Positions 1 through 9,537 are shown, numbered from the stretch's first letter. The stretch: 64,000 bases of DNA from Methylophilus methylotrophus DSM 46235 = ATCC 53528 (GCF_000378225.1 NZ_KB905143.1:124001-188000); one strand, 5' to 3'. Numbers and translations: made by a program. Notes: generated from the letters alone by a model not told the origin.

Positions 1-2
1 GC

Positions 3-572
3 ATGCCAAGTAAAATTTCAACTCAATCGCTGGCAATTGCATTTGTCATTGCACTGATGGTTATCGTCACACGTGGTCATCACTTTGCTTCTATCGACTT
101 TTTACCTAGTGCGTCTTACGCAGCGTTCTTTATTGCTGGCTATTACTTGCGCTCAACCATCCTGTTCGTGGCATTGCTGGCTTTGTGCGCTGGCCTGGAT
201 ATGGCAGCGGTGACCTGGGGCGGCGTGAGCAATTTCTGTGTGACTCCAGCTTATGGCTTCCTGTTACCGGCTTATGGCACGATGTGGCTGGCGGGTCGCG
301 GGCTGGCAGACAATACCACCTGGGCAGTCAGCAGCCTGTTTAAACTGACTGGTGTAACTGTGGTTGCATCCGCGATTGCCGAGTTGTTTTCAAGCGGTGG
401 TTTCTACTTCTTTGGGGGCCGTTACCCTGACCCAACTTTTGCCGAGTTCTTACCTCGTCTGGTCAAATATTTCCCTAAACAATTAGAAGCGATTGCGTTC
501 TGGGTCGTTGTGGCACTGATCGCGCATGTAGTGTTTGGCATGGCTAAGCGCTCTGTTCGCGAAAACGCCTAA
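3..572 (+). CDS. Polytopic membrane protein heading the cobalamin operon; possible corrinoid uptake component
   Basis: This 189-residue protein is almost entirely hydrophobic, with about five or six predicted membrane segments and a short basic C-terminus. It looks like the substrate-binding (S) component of an ECF-type vitamin transporter, in size and in having no ATPase or soluble domain. It lies 6 bases before cobO and is the first visible gene of the operon, so a role in corrinoid or cobalt uptake is a reasonable inference. No partner EcfT or EcfA genes are in the window. The start used is the ATG at base 3. The upstream sequence, including any B12 riboswitch, is off the window, so the true start could lie further left. 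Confidence 0.6.
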   Translation: MPSKISTQSLAIAFVIALMVIVTRGHHFASIDFLPSASYAAFFIAGYYLRSTILFVALLALCAGLDMAAVTWGGVSNFCVTPAYGFLLPAYGTMWLAGRGLADNTTWAVSSLFKLTGVTVVASAIAELFSSGGFYFFGGRYPDPTFAEFLPRLVKYFPKQLEAIAFWVVVALIAHVVFGMAKRSVRENA

Positions 573-578
573 TGCATC

Positions 579-1184
579 ATGGAAACCGATGACCGCGATA
601 GCCGCCACAAGGCGCGCATGATCCGCAAGAAAGCAGTCATTGATGAAAAAATCGAGCAGGCCAATCAGGAAAAAGGCCTGCTACTCATCCTCACTGGTAA
701 CGGCAAAGGCAAAAGTTCTTCTGCCTTTGGCATGGTGGCACGTTCCCTGGGCCACGGCATGCGTGTCGGTGTCGCCCAATTTATCAAAGGCCGTTCGGAT
801 ACTGGCGAAGAAGCTTTTTTCCGCCAGCACCCTGCCGTGACCTGGCATGTGCTGGGTGAAGGCTTTACCTGGAACACCCAGGACCGCCAGCGCGATACCG
901 AAACCGCCATGCGCGGCTGGCAAATTGTGGCGCAGATGCTGCAAGACCCTGCCATCAATCTCATCGTGCTGGATGAACTGACTTACACCTTCAAATACGG
1001 TTACCTGGACGAGCAAATGGTGCTGGACGCGATTGCAAAGCGTCCGCCCATGCAGCACGTGGTGATTACCGGCCGCGGGGCATCTGAAGCCTTAAGAAAT
1101 GCTGCCGACACCGTTTCTGAACTCATCGACGTCAAACACGCCTGGCGTGCAGGCATCAAGGCCCAGGCTGGGATAGACCTGTAA
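579..1184 (+). CDS. cobO: Cob(I)alamin (corrinoid) adenosyltransferase, CobO/BtuR family
   Basis: This enzyme transfers the adenosyl group of ATP to the cobalt of reduced corrinoids, making the Co-C bond of adenosylcobalamin precursors in the cytoplasm. At 201 residues it has the family's usual length. The N-terminus is charged and helical, followed by a P-loop (TGNGKGKS, residues 39-46) and a later acidic LDELTY motif near residue 131. The stop codon overlaps the cobB start as TAATG, so the two are probably translationally coupled. The pathway neighbours make the assignment secure. Confidence 0.95.
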   Translation: METDDRDSRHKARMIRKKAVIDEKIEQANQEKGLLLILTGNGKGKSSSAFGMVARSLGHGMRVGVAQFIKGRSDTGEEAFFRQHPAVTWHVLGEGFTWNTQDRQRDTETAMRGWQIVAQMLQDPAINLIVLDELTYTFKYGYLDEQMVLDAIAKRPPMQHVVITGRGASEALRNAADTVSELIDVKHAWRAGIKAQAGIDL

Positions 1185-2470
1185 TGCAATCTACTGCCGC
1201 AAGCTGCCCGGCCATGCTGATGGCCGCCCCGGCTTCAGGCCAGGGGAAAACCATGACCACCGCTGCACTCGCTCGTGCGTACCGTAACCGCGGCTTACGC
1301 GTGCAGGCGTTTAAATGCGGGCCAGATTTTATCGACGGCATGATCTTACAAGTCGCCACTGGCAATCCGGTGTATAACCTCGACCTTGGCATGTGTGGCG
1401 AAGCCGATGCGCAACGGTTATTGTATCAAGCCGCCCAAGAAAATGACGTCATTCTGCTTGAAGGTGTCATGGGCTTGTATGATGGCAAGCCTTCTTGTGC
1501 GGATATTGCCGAGCACTTTGGCATCCCGGTTGCACTGGTACTCAATGCCAAAGCCATGGCACAGACCTGTGCAGCAGTCGCCTACGGTTTGTACGGTTTC
1601 CGGCCTGCCCTGAAACGCGCAGGTGTCATTGCCAACCAGGTGGGCAGTGATGGCCACGCCAATATGATTAAAGAAGCGCTGCCAGCTGACATCCCGTGGC
1701 TGGGCGCCATGAAACATGATGCCCAACTGAGCCTGCCAGAGCGCCACCTGGGCTTGCACCTGGCACAGGAAATTGCCGATATTGACCTCCGCATAGAAGC
1801 CGCCGCGCAACTGCTGGGGCCAGACTTGCCATTGCCACCGGCAGTGGATTTCGCGGCACCAGAAAAACAAGACATCCCGCCATTGCTGCAAGGGAAAACC
1901 ATAGCCGTAGCCAAAGATGCTGCCTTCTGTTTCACCTACCAGGCCAACCTCGATTTGCTGCAAGCCATGGGTGCAGATATCAGTTTTTTCTCGCCGCTGC
2001 ACGATACGCAATTACCCGCCGCAGATGCCTACTGGCTGCCTGGTGGCTACCCAGAGCTGCATCTGCAACAATTAAAAGACAATACAGCCATGCGGGATGG
2101 GTTGCAGGCGGCAGCAGACACCGGCACCCCCATACTGGCAGAATGCGGCGGCATGCTCGCACTGGGTGAAACACTGAATGGTCAGCCTGTGTTCGGCCTG
2201 CTCCCCGGCAGTGCAGAAACTCAGCCCAAACTGCAAGGCCTGGGCACACAGCATGCAACGTTTCCAGCAGCGGGTGCTGATACAACCACCATAGGCGCAC
2301 ATACTTTTCACTATGGCCGTTTTGAAACCAACTTGCCAGTGATCACACAAGGCAAAGGTAAATACGGTGCCGGTGAGCCGGTCTATAAACAAGGAAGCAT
2401 CACCGCCAGCTTTTTGCACTTTTACTTTCCATCGAACCCGGCACTGGCTGCACAATTTTTCCTGCCATGA
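1184..2470 (+). CDS. cobB: Cobyrinate a,c-diamide synthase (CobB/CbiA)
   Basis: This protein amidates the a and c side chains of cobyrinate using glutamine and ATP. The 428 residues split into an N-terminal dethiobiotin-synthetase-like ATPase domain with P-loop (PASGQGKT, about residues 16-23) and a C-terminal class-I glutaminase domain. The likely nucleophile is Cys321 in AECGGM, and His412 in the C-terminal SFLHFYF motif is the likely partner. It overlaps cobO by one base and bluB by four (ATGA). Its presence shows the cell can work on early a,c-amidation, not only on salvage of complete cobinamide. Confidence 0.94.
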   Translation: MQSTAASCPAMLMAAPASGQGKTMTTAALARAYRNRGLRVQAFKCGPDFIDGMILQVATGNPVYNLDLGMCGEADAQRLLYQAAQENDVILLEGVMGLYDGKPSCADIAEHFGIPVALVLNAKAMAQTCAAVAYGLYGFRPALKRAGVIANQVGSDGHANMIKEALPADIPWLGAMKHDAQLSLPERHLGLHLAQEIADIDLRIEAAAQLLGPDLPLPPAVDFAAPEKQDIPPLLQGKTIAVAKDAAFCFTYQANLDLLQAMGADISFFSPLHDTQLPAADAYWLPGGYPELHLQQLKDNTAMRDGLQAAADTGTPILAECGGMLALGETLNGQPVFGLLPGSAETQPKLQGLGTQHATFPAAGADTTTIGAHTFHYGRFETNLPVITQGKGKYGAGEPVYKQGSITASFLHFYFPSNPALAAQFFLP

Positions 2471-3138
2471 GTTTTGCTTATTCTGAGGCTGATAAAGCGG
2501 CCATTTACAAAGTGATTGCCGAGCGGCGCGATATGCGGCATTTTCTGCCGACGCCGATTGCGTCCGAGTTACTGCAAAAATTATTGCAGGCAGCCCATCA
2601 CGCGCCGAGTGTCGGTCTCATGCAGCCTTGGCGTTTTATCCGCATTAGCGATGCCACTTTGCGCCATTCCATCCACAAACTGGTCGATGAAGAGCGCAAA
2701 TTTACAGCGCAAGCGATTGGTGAATTTGACGACACGGACCGCATGGCCGAGTTTATGCGGCTTAAAGTGGAAGGCATCCTCGATTGCGGCGAAGTGCTGG
2801 TCGCCACCTTGTGCGACCAGCGCGAAAAACATATTTTTGGCCGTCGTACATTACCGGAAATGGATCTTGCTTCGGTCAGCTGCGCAATTCAAAACTTGTG
2901 GCTGGCTGCACGTGCAGAAGGCATAGGCATGGGCTGGGTCAGCCTGTTTGACCCACAACAATTGGCGCAGTTATTGAATATGCCAGAAGGCGCCAAACCA
3001 GTGGCGATTTTGTGCCTGGGCTATGTGAATACGTTTTACAAATCACCCATGCTGGTCGAAGAAGGCTGGACCACAGAAAAACCGCTGGCTGACATGCTGA
3101 TGGAAAACGGCTGGCAAAATAACGAGAGGCAACCATGA
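2467..3138 (+). CDS. bluB: 5,6-dimethylbenzimidazole synthase
   Basis: BluB is a flavin-destroying member of the nitroreductase fold. It converts FMNH2 and oxygen into 5,6-dimethylbenzimidazole, the lower ligand of cobalamin. The 223-residue length matches the family. The N-terminal motif ERRDMRHF with the following HHAPSVGLMQPW segment is typical of BluB and unlike general nitroreductases. It overlaps cobB and the next gene by four bases each. Its presence implies aerobic DMB synthesis and true cobalamin rather than pseudocobalamin. CobT at 11025-12071 would use the product. Confidence 0.93.
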   Translation: MSFAYSEADKAAIYKVIAERRDMRHFLPTPIASELLQKLLQAAHHAPSVGLMQPWRFIRISDATLRHSIHKLVDEERKFTAQAIGEFDDTDRMAEFMRLKVEGILDCGEVLVATLCDQREKHIFGRRTLPEMDLASVSCAIQNLWLAARAEGIGMGWVSLFDPQQLAQLLNMPEGAKPVAILCLGYVNTFYKSPMLVEEGWTTEKPLADMLMENGWQNNERQP

Positions 3139-3938
3139 AACGCTGGCCTGAGCGCATTGTTTGCCTGACCACTGAAACCGTCGAAGTACTCTACCTGCTC
3201 GGTGAGCAAGACCGTATTGTGGGCATTTCTGGCTTCACCACACGGCCTGCGATTGCGCGTAAAGAAAAACCCAAAATCAGTGCCTTTACCAGTGCCAATA
3301 TTGAGAAAATCCTGGCGCTGCAACCAGACCTGGTGCTGTGTTTCTCTAACTTGCAGGCTGTGATCGCGGCCTCACTAATCAAAGCCGGTTGCCAAGTGCA
3401 CGTGTTTAACCAGCGCAGCCTGGATGATACCTTGCAGATGATATTGACCGTCGGCGATCTGGTCGGCGCCAGTAGCAAGGCACAGCAGTTGGTAGACACT
3501 TACCAGGCACAACTGGCAACTGCGCGGCAGCAAGCGGCCACCTGGACGCGCAAACCCAAAGTGTATTTTGAAGAATGGGATGAACCCATGATGTGCAGTA
3601 TCCGCTGGGCGGCTGAATTGATCACCGCCGCCGGGGGCAAAGATTGCTTCCCCGAACTCAGCCCCTTTCATAGCGCACGTGACCGCACAGTCACGGCAGA
3701 ACAAGTGCTGGCCAGACAACCGGATATCATCATAGGCTCGTGGTGTGGCAAGAAATTTCAGCCAGAAAAAGTCAAAGCACGCGAGGGCTGGCATGCCATA
3801 CCTGCGGTCCGCGACGGGCATGTTTACGAAATCAAATCGGTTGATATCTTGCAGCCTGGCCCCGCGCTATTTAGCGAAGGCCTGCCGCAACTGCAAGCCA
3901 TCATGCAACGCTGGCAACAGCAAAGGAGCGACACATGA
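3135..3938 (+). CDS. BtuF-like cobalamin-binding protein without a signal peptide
   Basis: The 267-residue protein has the two-lobed periplasmic-binding-protein pattern of BtuF/FepB relatives: an N-terminal segment RIVCLTTETVEVLYLLGE, the motif IEKILALQPDLVL, and a C-terminal lobe with QVLARQPDIIIGSW. It begins MKRWPERIVC with no hydrophobic leader, so export is not expected from the sequence as read. No BtuC or BtuD gene is adjacent. It overlaps bluB and cobU by four bases each. It may act as a cytoplasmic corrinoid-binding or trafficking protein. The alternative is that the leader was lost, or that the protein is exported some other way. Confidence 0.8.
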   Translation: MKRWPERIVCLTTETVEVLYLLGEQDRIVGISGFTTRPAIARKEKPKISAFTSANIEKILALQPDLVLCFSNLQAVIAASLIKAGCQVHVFNQRSLDDTLQMILTVGDLVGASSKAQQLVDTYQAQLATARQQAATWTRKPKVYFEEWDEPMMCSIRWAAELITAAGGKDCFPELSPFHSARDRTVTAEQVLARQPDIIIGSWCGKKFQPEKVKAREGWHAIPAVRDGHVYEIKSVDILQPGPALFSEGLPQLQAIMQRWQQQRSDT

Positions 3939-4459
3939 GCACCCATTTGATTTTAGGCGGCGCCCGCAGTGGCAAAAGTGCCTACGCCGAGCGCCTGGCC
4001 TCTGTGCTTGAGATGCCGGTCACGTATATTGCCACCGCGCAGGTCTATGACGATGAGTTTGCCAAACGCGTGGAACATCACAAAACCCGCCGCCCGCCTT
4101 ACTGGAGACTGGTAGAAGCGCCATTCAACCTGGGGCAGACCTTGCTGGATAACGACGAACCTGAAACCTGCCTGATTGTCGATTGTTTAACCCTGTGGCT
4201 GGCACAGTGCATCTGCCCAGATTGTGAAAAACCTGAACGGCTGAACTGGCAGGCGGAAAAACAGGCCTTGCTGGCCGCGCTGCCACAGCTACAGGCGCAC
4301 GTATTTCTGGTGAGTAACGAGGTCGGCATGGGCATTGTCCCGCTCGGTGAAATCAACCGCCAGTTCCAGGATGAGCAAGGCCGCTTAAACCAGCATGTGG
4401 CAGCAATTTCGGATCACGTCAGCTTTGTTGCGGCAGGATTGCCGTTGAAGCTTAAATAA
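3935..4459 (+). CDS. cobU: Adenosylcobinamide kinase / adenosylcobinamide-phosphate guanylyltransferase
   Basis: This bifunctional enzyme phosphorylates adenosylcobinamide and then attaches GMP, giving the AdoCbi-GDP used by CobS. It has 174 residues, the usual size. The P-loop GGARSGKS (residues 7-14) opens the protein, and the VSNEVGMGIVP and NRQFQDEQGRLNQ motifs near the C-terminus are characteristic of CobU/CobP. The start overlaps the preceding stop as ATGA. An internal CICPDC pair near residue 90 is a small lineage-specific insertion. Confidence 0.95.
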   Translation: MSTHLILGGARSGKSAYAERLASVLEMPVTYIATAQVYDDEFAKRVEHHKTRRPPYWRLVEAPFNLGQTLLDNDEPETCLIVDCLTLWLAQCICPDCEKPERLNWQAEKQALLAALPQLQAHVFLVSNEVGMGIVPLGEINRQFQDEQGRLNQHVAAISDHVSFVAAGLPLKLK

Positions 4460-4474
4460 CAAGAAAGAAATATC

Positions 4475-5287
4475 ATGAAAAAGTTTTCCCTCGCCCTTAT
4501 TGTTTTAATCACCACTCTGGCTGCCGAGGCGCATGTACCGTTTTTAAAACCTAACCAGTTCAATGTCACCCATCACCGCCTGACCATTGAATCTGCGTTT
4601 ACCGAGTTCCCGTTCCAAGCCGACTTTGCCATGGACTCGCCTAACTTCACAATCACCTCACCGCAAGGCATCATCACAGCAATCAAACCTGTCGCCAAAA
4701 CAAAGGCTGCTGTCTACCTGGAACCTGAACTGAAGGAAGAAGGCACCTACCGTATCAGCACCGGCCAGCGTGTAGGGCCTGTTTATAAGGCGGTGGAGAC
4801 GCCTGATAAAAAACTGTATTTTGCAGCGGATATGAAGCGGGTCAGCGGTAAGCCGACCACCATGAATTACTACAGCTATGCCGATACTTATATTTTCAAA
4901 GGGCAACAAAAATACAAGCCCGTACCTTTGAATAAAGGCTTGGAGATCATCCCTCTGACCTCGCCAAATGCAGTGCAATTGGGCTGGGAACTCAGCTTAC
5001 AGGTATTGGAAAATGGCAAGCCGGTGCCGAACGCCCGCATTATCGTAGTCACCGATAACGAGCACTTTAGCAAACACCGGATTGAAGACCTTTACGATGT
5101 TGAAAACGTCAGGGCGTCCAATATCCACGCCAATCAGCAAGGCGAATTTACCTTCAAACCGCATAAAGCCGGACTGAATTTCCTGTTTGTAACGGTGCAT
5201 CACCAGCTCAATGAAACCCTGTGGGAAAGCCAGAATGCCTCGCTGACACTGGAAGTGAATTTACCGCCAGAAACAAACAAGCCTTAA
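4475..5287 (+). CDS. Exported DUF4198-family protein, possibly metal-transport related
   Basis: The 270-residue product starts with a clear Sec signal peptide ending at about AEAHVPFL. It continues as a beta-rich protein of the DUF4198 type, with an Ig-like carboxypeptidase-regulatory pattern in the second half (around residues 165-265). DUF4198 proteins are described as periplasmic components associated with nickel or cobalt uptake, so a role in cobalt supply for corrinoid synthesis is plausible but inferred. Only 15 bases separate it from cobU, and AAGAAAG lies upstream of the ATG, so it is probably cotranscribed. Confidence 0.75.
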   Translation: MKKFSLALIVLITTLAAEAHVPFLKPNQFNVTHHRLTIESAFTEFPFQADFAMDSPNFTITSPQGIITAIKPVAKTKAAVYLEPELKEEGTYRISTGQRVGPVYKAVETPDKKLYFAADMKRVSGKPTTMNYYSYADTYIFKGQQKYKPVPLNKGLEIIPLTSPNAVQLGWELSLQVLENGKPVPNARIIVVTDNEHFSKHRIEDLYDVENVRASNIHANQQGEFTFKPHKAGLNFLFVTVHHQLNETLWESQNASLTLEVNLPPETNKP

Positions 5288-5319
5288 AATGACTGTTTCA
5301 GGCATTGAAGGGAAACACC

Positions 5320-5538
5320 ATGGCAACGACGACTTTTCAATTGAGAGGCGAATATATCGCACTCTGTGATTTGCTTAAACTGGAAGGCGTGGCCGATAGC
5401 GGTGGCCAGGGCAAGTCCATGGTGGCCGAAGGTCTGATCAAGGTAGATGGCGCCATCGAGCGCAGAAAAACCGCCAAAATCCGCGCCGGGCAAGTGGTGC
5501 AGGCGTTTGAGCAGACCATTAAGGTGGTTGCTGGTTAA
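5320..5538 (+). CDS. Small S4-domain RNA-binding protein (YbcJ-like)
   Basis: This 72-residue protein is essentially a single S4 RNA-binding fold: [44 protein letters not shown] shows the usual helix-turn-strand pattern with basic residues. The family includes E. coli YbcJ. I chose the ATG at 5320 over the in-frame TTG at 5305 because GAAGGGAA sits at the right distance. Its 3' end overlaps the 3' end of cobQ by four bases in convergent orientation. The role is probably ribosome or RNA binding and looks unrelated to cobalamin. Confidence 0.85.
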   Translation: MATTTFQLRGEYIALCDLLKLEGVADSGGQGKSMVAEGLIKVDGAIERRKTAKIRAGQVVQAFEQTIKVVAG

Positions 5539-7016
5539 GCTGGCATAAAGTCTTTGGGAAAGTAAGGGGCAAGTGCTGACCAGTTGAAGTGCTGCAGCAC
5601 GCTGTCTGCCAGTTTATCCAGGCTCTGCTCGCGCAACTGGGTGTAATCGTAAGCCACTTGTTCAGGCAAACCTGCCCATTGCAACCAGGCGGCGCAAGCT
5701 TGCGGATGGTCAAACAGGCCATGGATATAACTACCTGCCACCTGACCATCTTCAGACAATGCACCTTCAGCCACCCCGTCTATCAGGTGTACGGAGTGCC
5801 GCAAAGCGGGCCCTTGGCTGATACCCATATGAATCTCATAGCCTTGCACCGCCGCCTCGGCAAAGGCTAGCTTGCCAGAAACCTGTTTGAGCTGCTTGTG
5901 CGGTTCCAGTGTGGTTTCCATGGCCAGCCAGCCCAGGCCAGCGCTACTGCCTGCCTCACCTTCAATGGCCAAGGGGTCATGTAACTGCTGGCCCAGCATC
6001 TGAAAGCCGCCGCAAATCCCCAGTACTTTGCCACCGTAACGTAAATGGCGAGCAATCAAGGGCTCCCAGCCATGTTGACGCAAGGCAGCCAGGTCACCAC
6101 GCACATTTTTGCTACCGGGCAGGATGATTAAATCAGCCGCTGGCACAGGCTCGCTCAAGCGTACAAACTGAAGGTCTACTTGCGGGTGCAGGCGCAAGGC
6201 ATCAAAGTCAGTGTGGTTGGCGATATGCGGCAATACAGGGACAACCACCGTCAACTGAACATCGGTTTTTTTAGCACGATTGTTTGCAACCGCATCTTCA
6301 GCCTCAAGATGCAGGTCATGCATATAAGGCAGCACACCAATCACAGGTTTCCCGGTGCGATCTTCCAGCCAATCCAGTCCTGGTTGCAGCAGGGCAATAT
6401 CACCGCGGAATTTGTTAATCACAAACCCCACTACCCTGGCCTGCTCACTTTCGGATAACAAGGCCAATGTGCCGACCAGGTGTGCAAACACGCCGCCTTT
6501 ATCAATATCAGCCACAAAGATCACCGGGCAATCGACCGCTTCGGCAAAGCCCATATTGGCAATATCGTTGGCGCGCAGGTTAATCTCGGCCGGGCTGCCC
6601 GCACCTTCTACCACAATGCATGCATACTGCTGCTGCAAGCGTCGGAAGGATTGCAGCACCGCCTGCATGGCTGTTTTTTTGTAGTTGTGGTAAGTACTCG
6701 CTTCCTGGTTGCCCACCACCTTTCCCTGAATAATCACCTGGCAACCGGTATCCGAGTTAGGCTTGAGCAAGACCGGGTTCATATCGGTATGTGGCGGTAA
6801 TCCGCAGGCCATCGCCTGCACCGCCTGCGCGCGGCCAATCTCGCCGCCATCTTCAGTCACTGCGGCATTCAGTGCCATGTTTTGCGGCTTGAATGGCGCC
6901 ACCGCCACCCCGCTGCGGTACAATACGCGGCACAATCCAGCTACCAGCGTACTTTTACCGGCATCCGACGTGGTGCCCTGAACCATTAATGTTTTCACTG
7001 CCTGTTTATCCATCAT
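5535..7016 (-). CDS. cobQ: Cobyric acid synthase
   Basis: CobQ/CbiP amidates the b, d, e and g side chains of adenosylcobyrinate a,c-diamide using glutamine and ATP. The 493 residues carry an N-terminal P-loop-like motif ([10 protein letters not shown], residues 14-23) and a C-terminal type-1 glutaminase domain with the nucleophile Cys in GICGGFQ and a later YIHGLFDHP motif containing the catalytic His. Two consecutive ATGs are at 7011-7016. A third in-frame ATG at 6984-6986 would remove the overlap with cobD, so the true start is uncertain by ten codons. Confidence 0.94.
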   Translation of the reverse strand: MMDKQAVKTLMVQGTTSDAGKSTLVAGLCRVLYRSGVAVAPFKPQNMALNAAVTEDGGEIGRAQAVQAMACGLPPHTDMNPVLLKPNSDTGCQVIIQGKVVGNQEASTYHNYKKTAMQAVLQSFRRLQQQYACIVVEGAGSPAEINLRANDIANMGFAEAVDCPVIFVADIDKGGVFAHLVGTLALLSESEQARVVGFVINKFRGDIALLQPGLDWLEDRTGKPVIGVLPYMHDLHLEAEDAVANNRAKKTDVQLTVVVPVLPHIANHTDFDALRLHPQVDLQFVRLSEPVPAADLIILPGSKNVRGDLAALRQHGWEPLIARHLRYGGKVLGICGGFQMLGQQLHDPLAIEGEAGSSAGLGWLAMETTLEPHKQLKQVSGKLAFAEAAVQGYEIHMGISQGPALRHSVHLIDGVAEGALSEDGQVAGSYIHGLFDHPQACAAWLQWAGLPEQVAYDYTQLREQSLDKLADSVLQHFNWSALAPYFPKDFMPA

Positions 7017-7942
7017 TCGATTATCTCACACTCGCCGGGCTTGCCTGTGGCGCGGTGCTGCTGGATGCCTGGCTGGGTGAACCCCGTCGCTGGCATCCAC
7101 TGGTCGGGTTTGGCAACTTGGTGTCGCAGCTTGAAAAGCGCTTAAACCCTTTACCCTGGCAGCCATTACGCAGCCAATACCTTTGGGGGCTGGTTGGTGT
7201 CATCCTGCTGGTATTGCCTTTCCTCTTTATCGTTGTGTTGCTCATGCAATTATCCATCTGGCTGGCGCTCGCACTCCATATGTATTGCCTGTATTTTGCC
7301 ATTGGTCACCGTAGCTTGCGCCAGCATGGCCTGGCTGTTTATCAGGCTTTGCAAGCGGGGCAATTTGCGCAGGCACAACGCGCCACCTCGTATATGGTCA
7401 GCCGCGATGTGGAGGCGATAGAACCCGTGAGCGCCACCATCGAGTCGGTGCTGGAAAACGGCAACGACAGTGTGTTTGGTGCCCTCTTCTGGTTCTTTGT
7501 GGCTGGGGGCCCCGGTGCACTCGCCTATCGTTTGGTGAATACGCTAGACGCCATGTGGGGCTATAGAACCTCACGTTATTATTATTTTGGCTGGGCCGCC
7601 GCGCGGCTGGATGATGTACTGAACTACCTCCCGGCACGGCTCACGGCCATTACCTACGCGTTGCTCGGCCAGACATCACTGGCTTGGCAATCCTGGCAAA
7701 CACAAGCGCCGTTATGGGATAGCCCGAACGCAGGCCCTGTGATGTCCGCAGGGGCGGGCGCACTCAATGTGCAACTAGGCGGCGCGGCGCGCTATCTCGG
7801 TGAATGGCATGAACGGCCACGCCTCGGCACAACAGTGGCAGCAACGGCTGAAGATATTCCCAGGGCGTTGCAACTGGTGCGCAATGGCATGCTGAGCTGG
7901 CTGGTGGTTGCCGTCCTCATTGGGGCGATGACCTATGCTTGA
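6989..7942 (+). CDS. cobD: Adenosylcobinamide-phosphate synthase (CobD/CbiB)
   Basis: This integral membrane protein attaches the aminopropanol (phosphate) arm to adenosylcobyric acid. The 317 residues contain [19 protein letters not shown] near the N-terminus and several membrane segments, both typical of CbiB. I chose the ATG at 6989 because the product then starts a dozen residues before the conserved motif, as in homologues. The longer frame beginning at 6893 lies inside cobQ. The 5' end is divergent from and overlaps that of cobQ. The 3' end overlaps the next gene by eight bases. Confidence 0.9.
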   Translation: MFSLPVYPSFDYLTLAGLACGAVLLDAWLGEPRRWHPLVGFGNLVSQLEKRLNPLPWQPLRSQYLWGLVGVILLVLPFLFIVVLLMQLSIWLALALHMYCLYFAIGHRSLRQHGLAVYQALQAGQFAQAQRATSYMVSRDVEAIEPVSATIESVLENGNDSVFGALFWFFVAGGPGALAYRLVNTLDAMWGYRTSRYYYFGWAAARLDDVLNYLPARLTAITYALLGQTSLAWQSWQTQAPLWDSPNAGPVMSAGAGALNVQLGGAARYLGEWHERPRLGTTVAATAEDIPRALQLVRNGMLSWLVVAVLIGAMTYA

Positions 7943-8927
7943 ACACGGCGGCAATTTACAGCAGGCCGCGCAGCAATACGGCAGGCCATTGGCAGACTGG
8001 CTGGATATCTCCACCGGCATTAATCCGCAACATTACCCAATTCCGGCACTGGAGCCATCACTGTTTCAACGCCTGCCGCCGGTCACTGAGTCATTGCATG
8101 CGGCAGCCCGCGCTTATTATGGCTGCCAACACGTGTTGGCCTGCGCAGGCTCACAAGCCGCCTTGCAAGTGCTGCCCACTTTACGCCCGCCCTGCCGCGT
8201 GGCCATGCCCCGCACCATGTACCAGGAACATGCCCATGCCTGGCAACGCACAGGGCATGAGATACAGTTTTTTGAACAAACACCCGACAACCATATCCTG
8301 CAACAGTCGGACGTATTGCTGGTGTGCAACCCAAACAATCCCACCGGGCATTTATATGCAACCGACACGCTTTTAGACTGGCATGCGCAATTGGCAGCGC
8401 GTGGTGGCTGGCTGGTGGTGGACGAAGCCTTTATGGACACTACGCCACAACACAGCCTGGCCAGCCATACCGGACAAGCGGGCTTATGGGTGTTACGGTC
8501 ACTCGGCAAGTTTTTTGGCCTGGCCGGACTCAGGGTTGGTTTTTTACTGGGTGAGCCGACAGCCCTGGCACAAGTTGAATCAAGGCTGGGTCCGTGGTCA
8601 GTGACCGGCCCAAGCCAATATATCGCGAGTCTGGCGCTGGCCGATCATGCGTGGCAACTACACATGCGTGCTGAGTTGCCAGCGCAATCAGCGCAACTGT
8701 CCCAATTGCTCAGCCAGCATGGCCTCACTCCGACTGGAGGCACAGATTTATTTCAATATGTGCCGCATCCTCAAAGTCTGCGATTGCATCAAGTGCTGGC
8801 CAAATATGGGGTGTGGACGCGTTATTTTGCCGCACCAGCTGCCTTACGCTTCGGACTACTATCCACCCAGGATTGGGATAGACTGAATGATGCACTGACG
8901 TTGGCGATTAAGTCTTTAAGCGATTAA
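7935..8927 (+). CDS. cobC: Threonine-phosphate decarboxylase (PLP-dependent)
   Basis: This fold-type-I PLP enzyme makes (R)-1-amino-2-propanol O-phosphate from L-threonine phosphate, the substrate of the preceding CobD. The 330 residues start with HGGNLQQAAQQYG, typical of this aminotransferase-like family. They include CNPNNPTG, VDEAFMD and the PLP-lysine motif RSLGKFFGLAGLR. The symbol follows Pseudomonas usage; the same enzyme is CobD in Salmonella. It overlaps cobD by eight bases, which supports coexpression. Its 3' end overlaps a convergent gene by 20 bases. Confidence 0.9.
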   Translation: MLEHGGNLQQAAQQYGRPLADWLDISTGINPQHYPIPALEPSLFQRLPPVTESLHAAARAYYGCQHVLACAGSQAALQVLPTLRPPCRVAMPRTMYQEHAHAWQRTGHEIQFFEQTPDNHILQQSDVLLVCNPNNPTGHLYATDTLLDWHAQLAARGGWLVVDEAFMDTTPQHSLASHTGQAGLWVLRSLGKFFGLAGLRVGFLLGEPTALAQVESRLGPWSVTGPSQYIASLALADHAWQLHMRAELPAQSAQLSQLLSQHGLTPTGGTDLFQYVPHPQSLRLHQVLAKYGVWTRYFAAPAALRFGLLSTQDWDRLNDALTLAIKSLSD

Positions 8928-9537
8928 TCGTTTCCACGATCCCTGCCATTTCGCTGGCTTGCGTGTTAGCCGTACTTTTCAAGCCATACATCACACCCTG
9001 TTGATTTTCCAGCGGCTGATTCTGGCTTACCTTCCACTTGCCGGTCAATTGTGTGATTTCGATCTCAATGCCCACTACTGACTGCATCAATTGAGCAATA
9101 AAGTCTGCAGGCGCATCGCCCAACTGCCATGCCTGCTCAAAGGGGGCCTCGTGTTGGGCAGTCAGCGCTTCAAGATGTGAACGTAACCAGTGCACATCAT
9201 TGATCACACGCAATTTGCCACGCGCATGTGCCACCACATAGTTCCAGGTCGGCACCACCCTACCGGTGGCCTTGGTGGGATACCACGAAGGCGAAACATA
9301 GGCATTGGGCCCATGAAAGATCACGAGCACCTCCTGAGCGTTTGCCGCCTCTTGCCATAAAGGGTTTGCACGGGCAACGTGACCGCTTAATGTCCTGTTG
9401 CCATCCAGATATAACGGGAGATGATGTGCATTGATCCCATCGGCGGAATGGATGACCAGGGTAGCGAACGGGTATGCCCGCATTAAATCGTGCAACGCTT
9501 GATCACTGGGAGCAGAAAAATGTTTTGGCGTATACAT
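8908..9537 (-). CDS. PaiB-family FMN-binding protein / negative regulator
   Basis: The 209-residue protein has the PaiB pattern: MYTPKHFSAPSDQALHDLMR, then a split-barrel flavin-binding core with HLPLYLD and YVSPSWYPTK near residues 85-95, and a C-terminal TGKWKVSQNQP motif. PaiB in Bacillus is linked to repression of degradative enzymes and sporulation. In most bacteria the role is unknown and pyridoxamine-oxidase-like flavin binding is assumed. It sits between two cobalamin transcription units but points the other way from cobC, so the link to B12 is only positional. Confidence 0.85.
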   Translation of the reverse strand: MYTPKHFSAPSDQALHDLMRAYPFATLVIHSADGINAHHLPLYLDGNRTLSGHVARANPLWQEAANAQEVLVIFHGPNAYVSPSWYPTKATGRVVPTWNYVVAHARGKLRVINDVHWLRSHLEALTAQHEAPFEQAWQLGDAPADFIAQLMQSVVGIEIEITQLTGKWKVSQNQPLENQQGVMYGLKSTANTQASEMAGIVETINRLKT

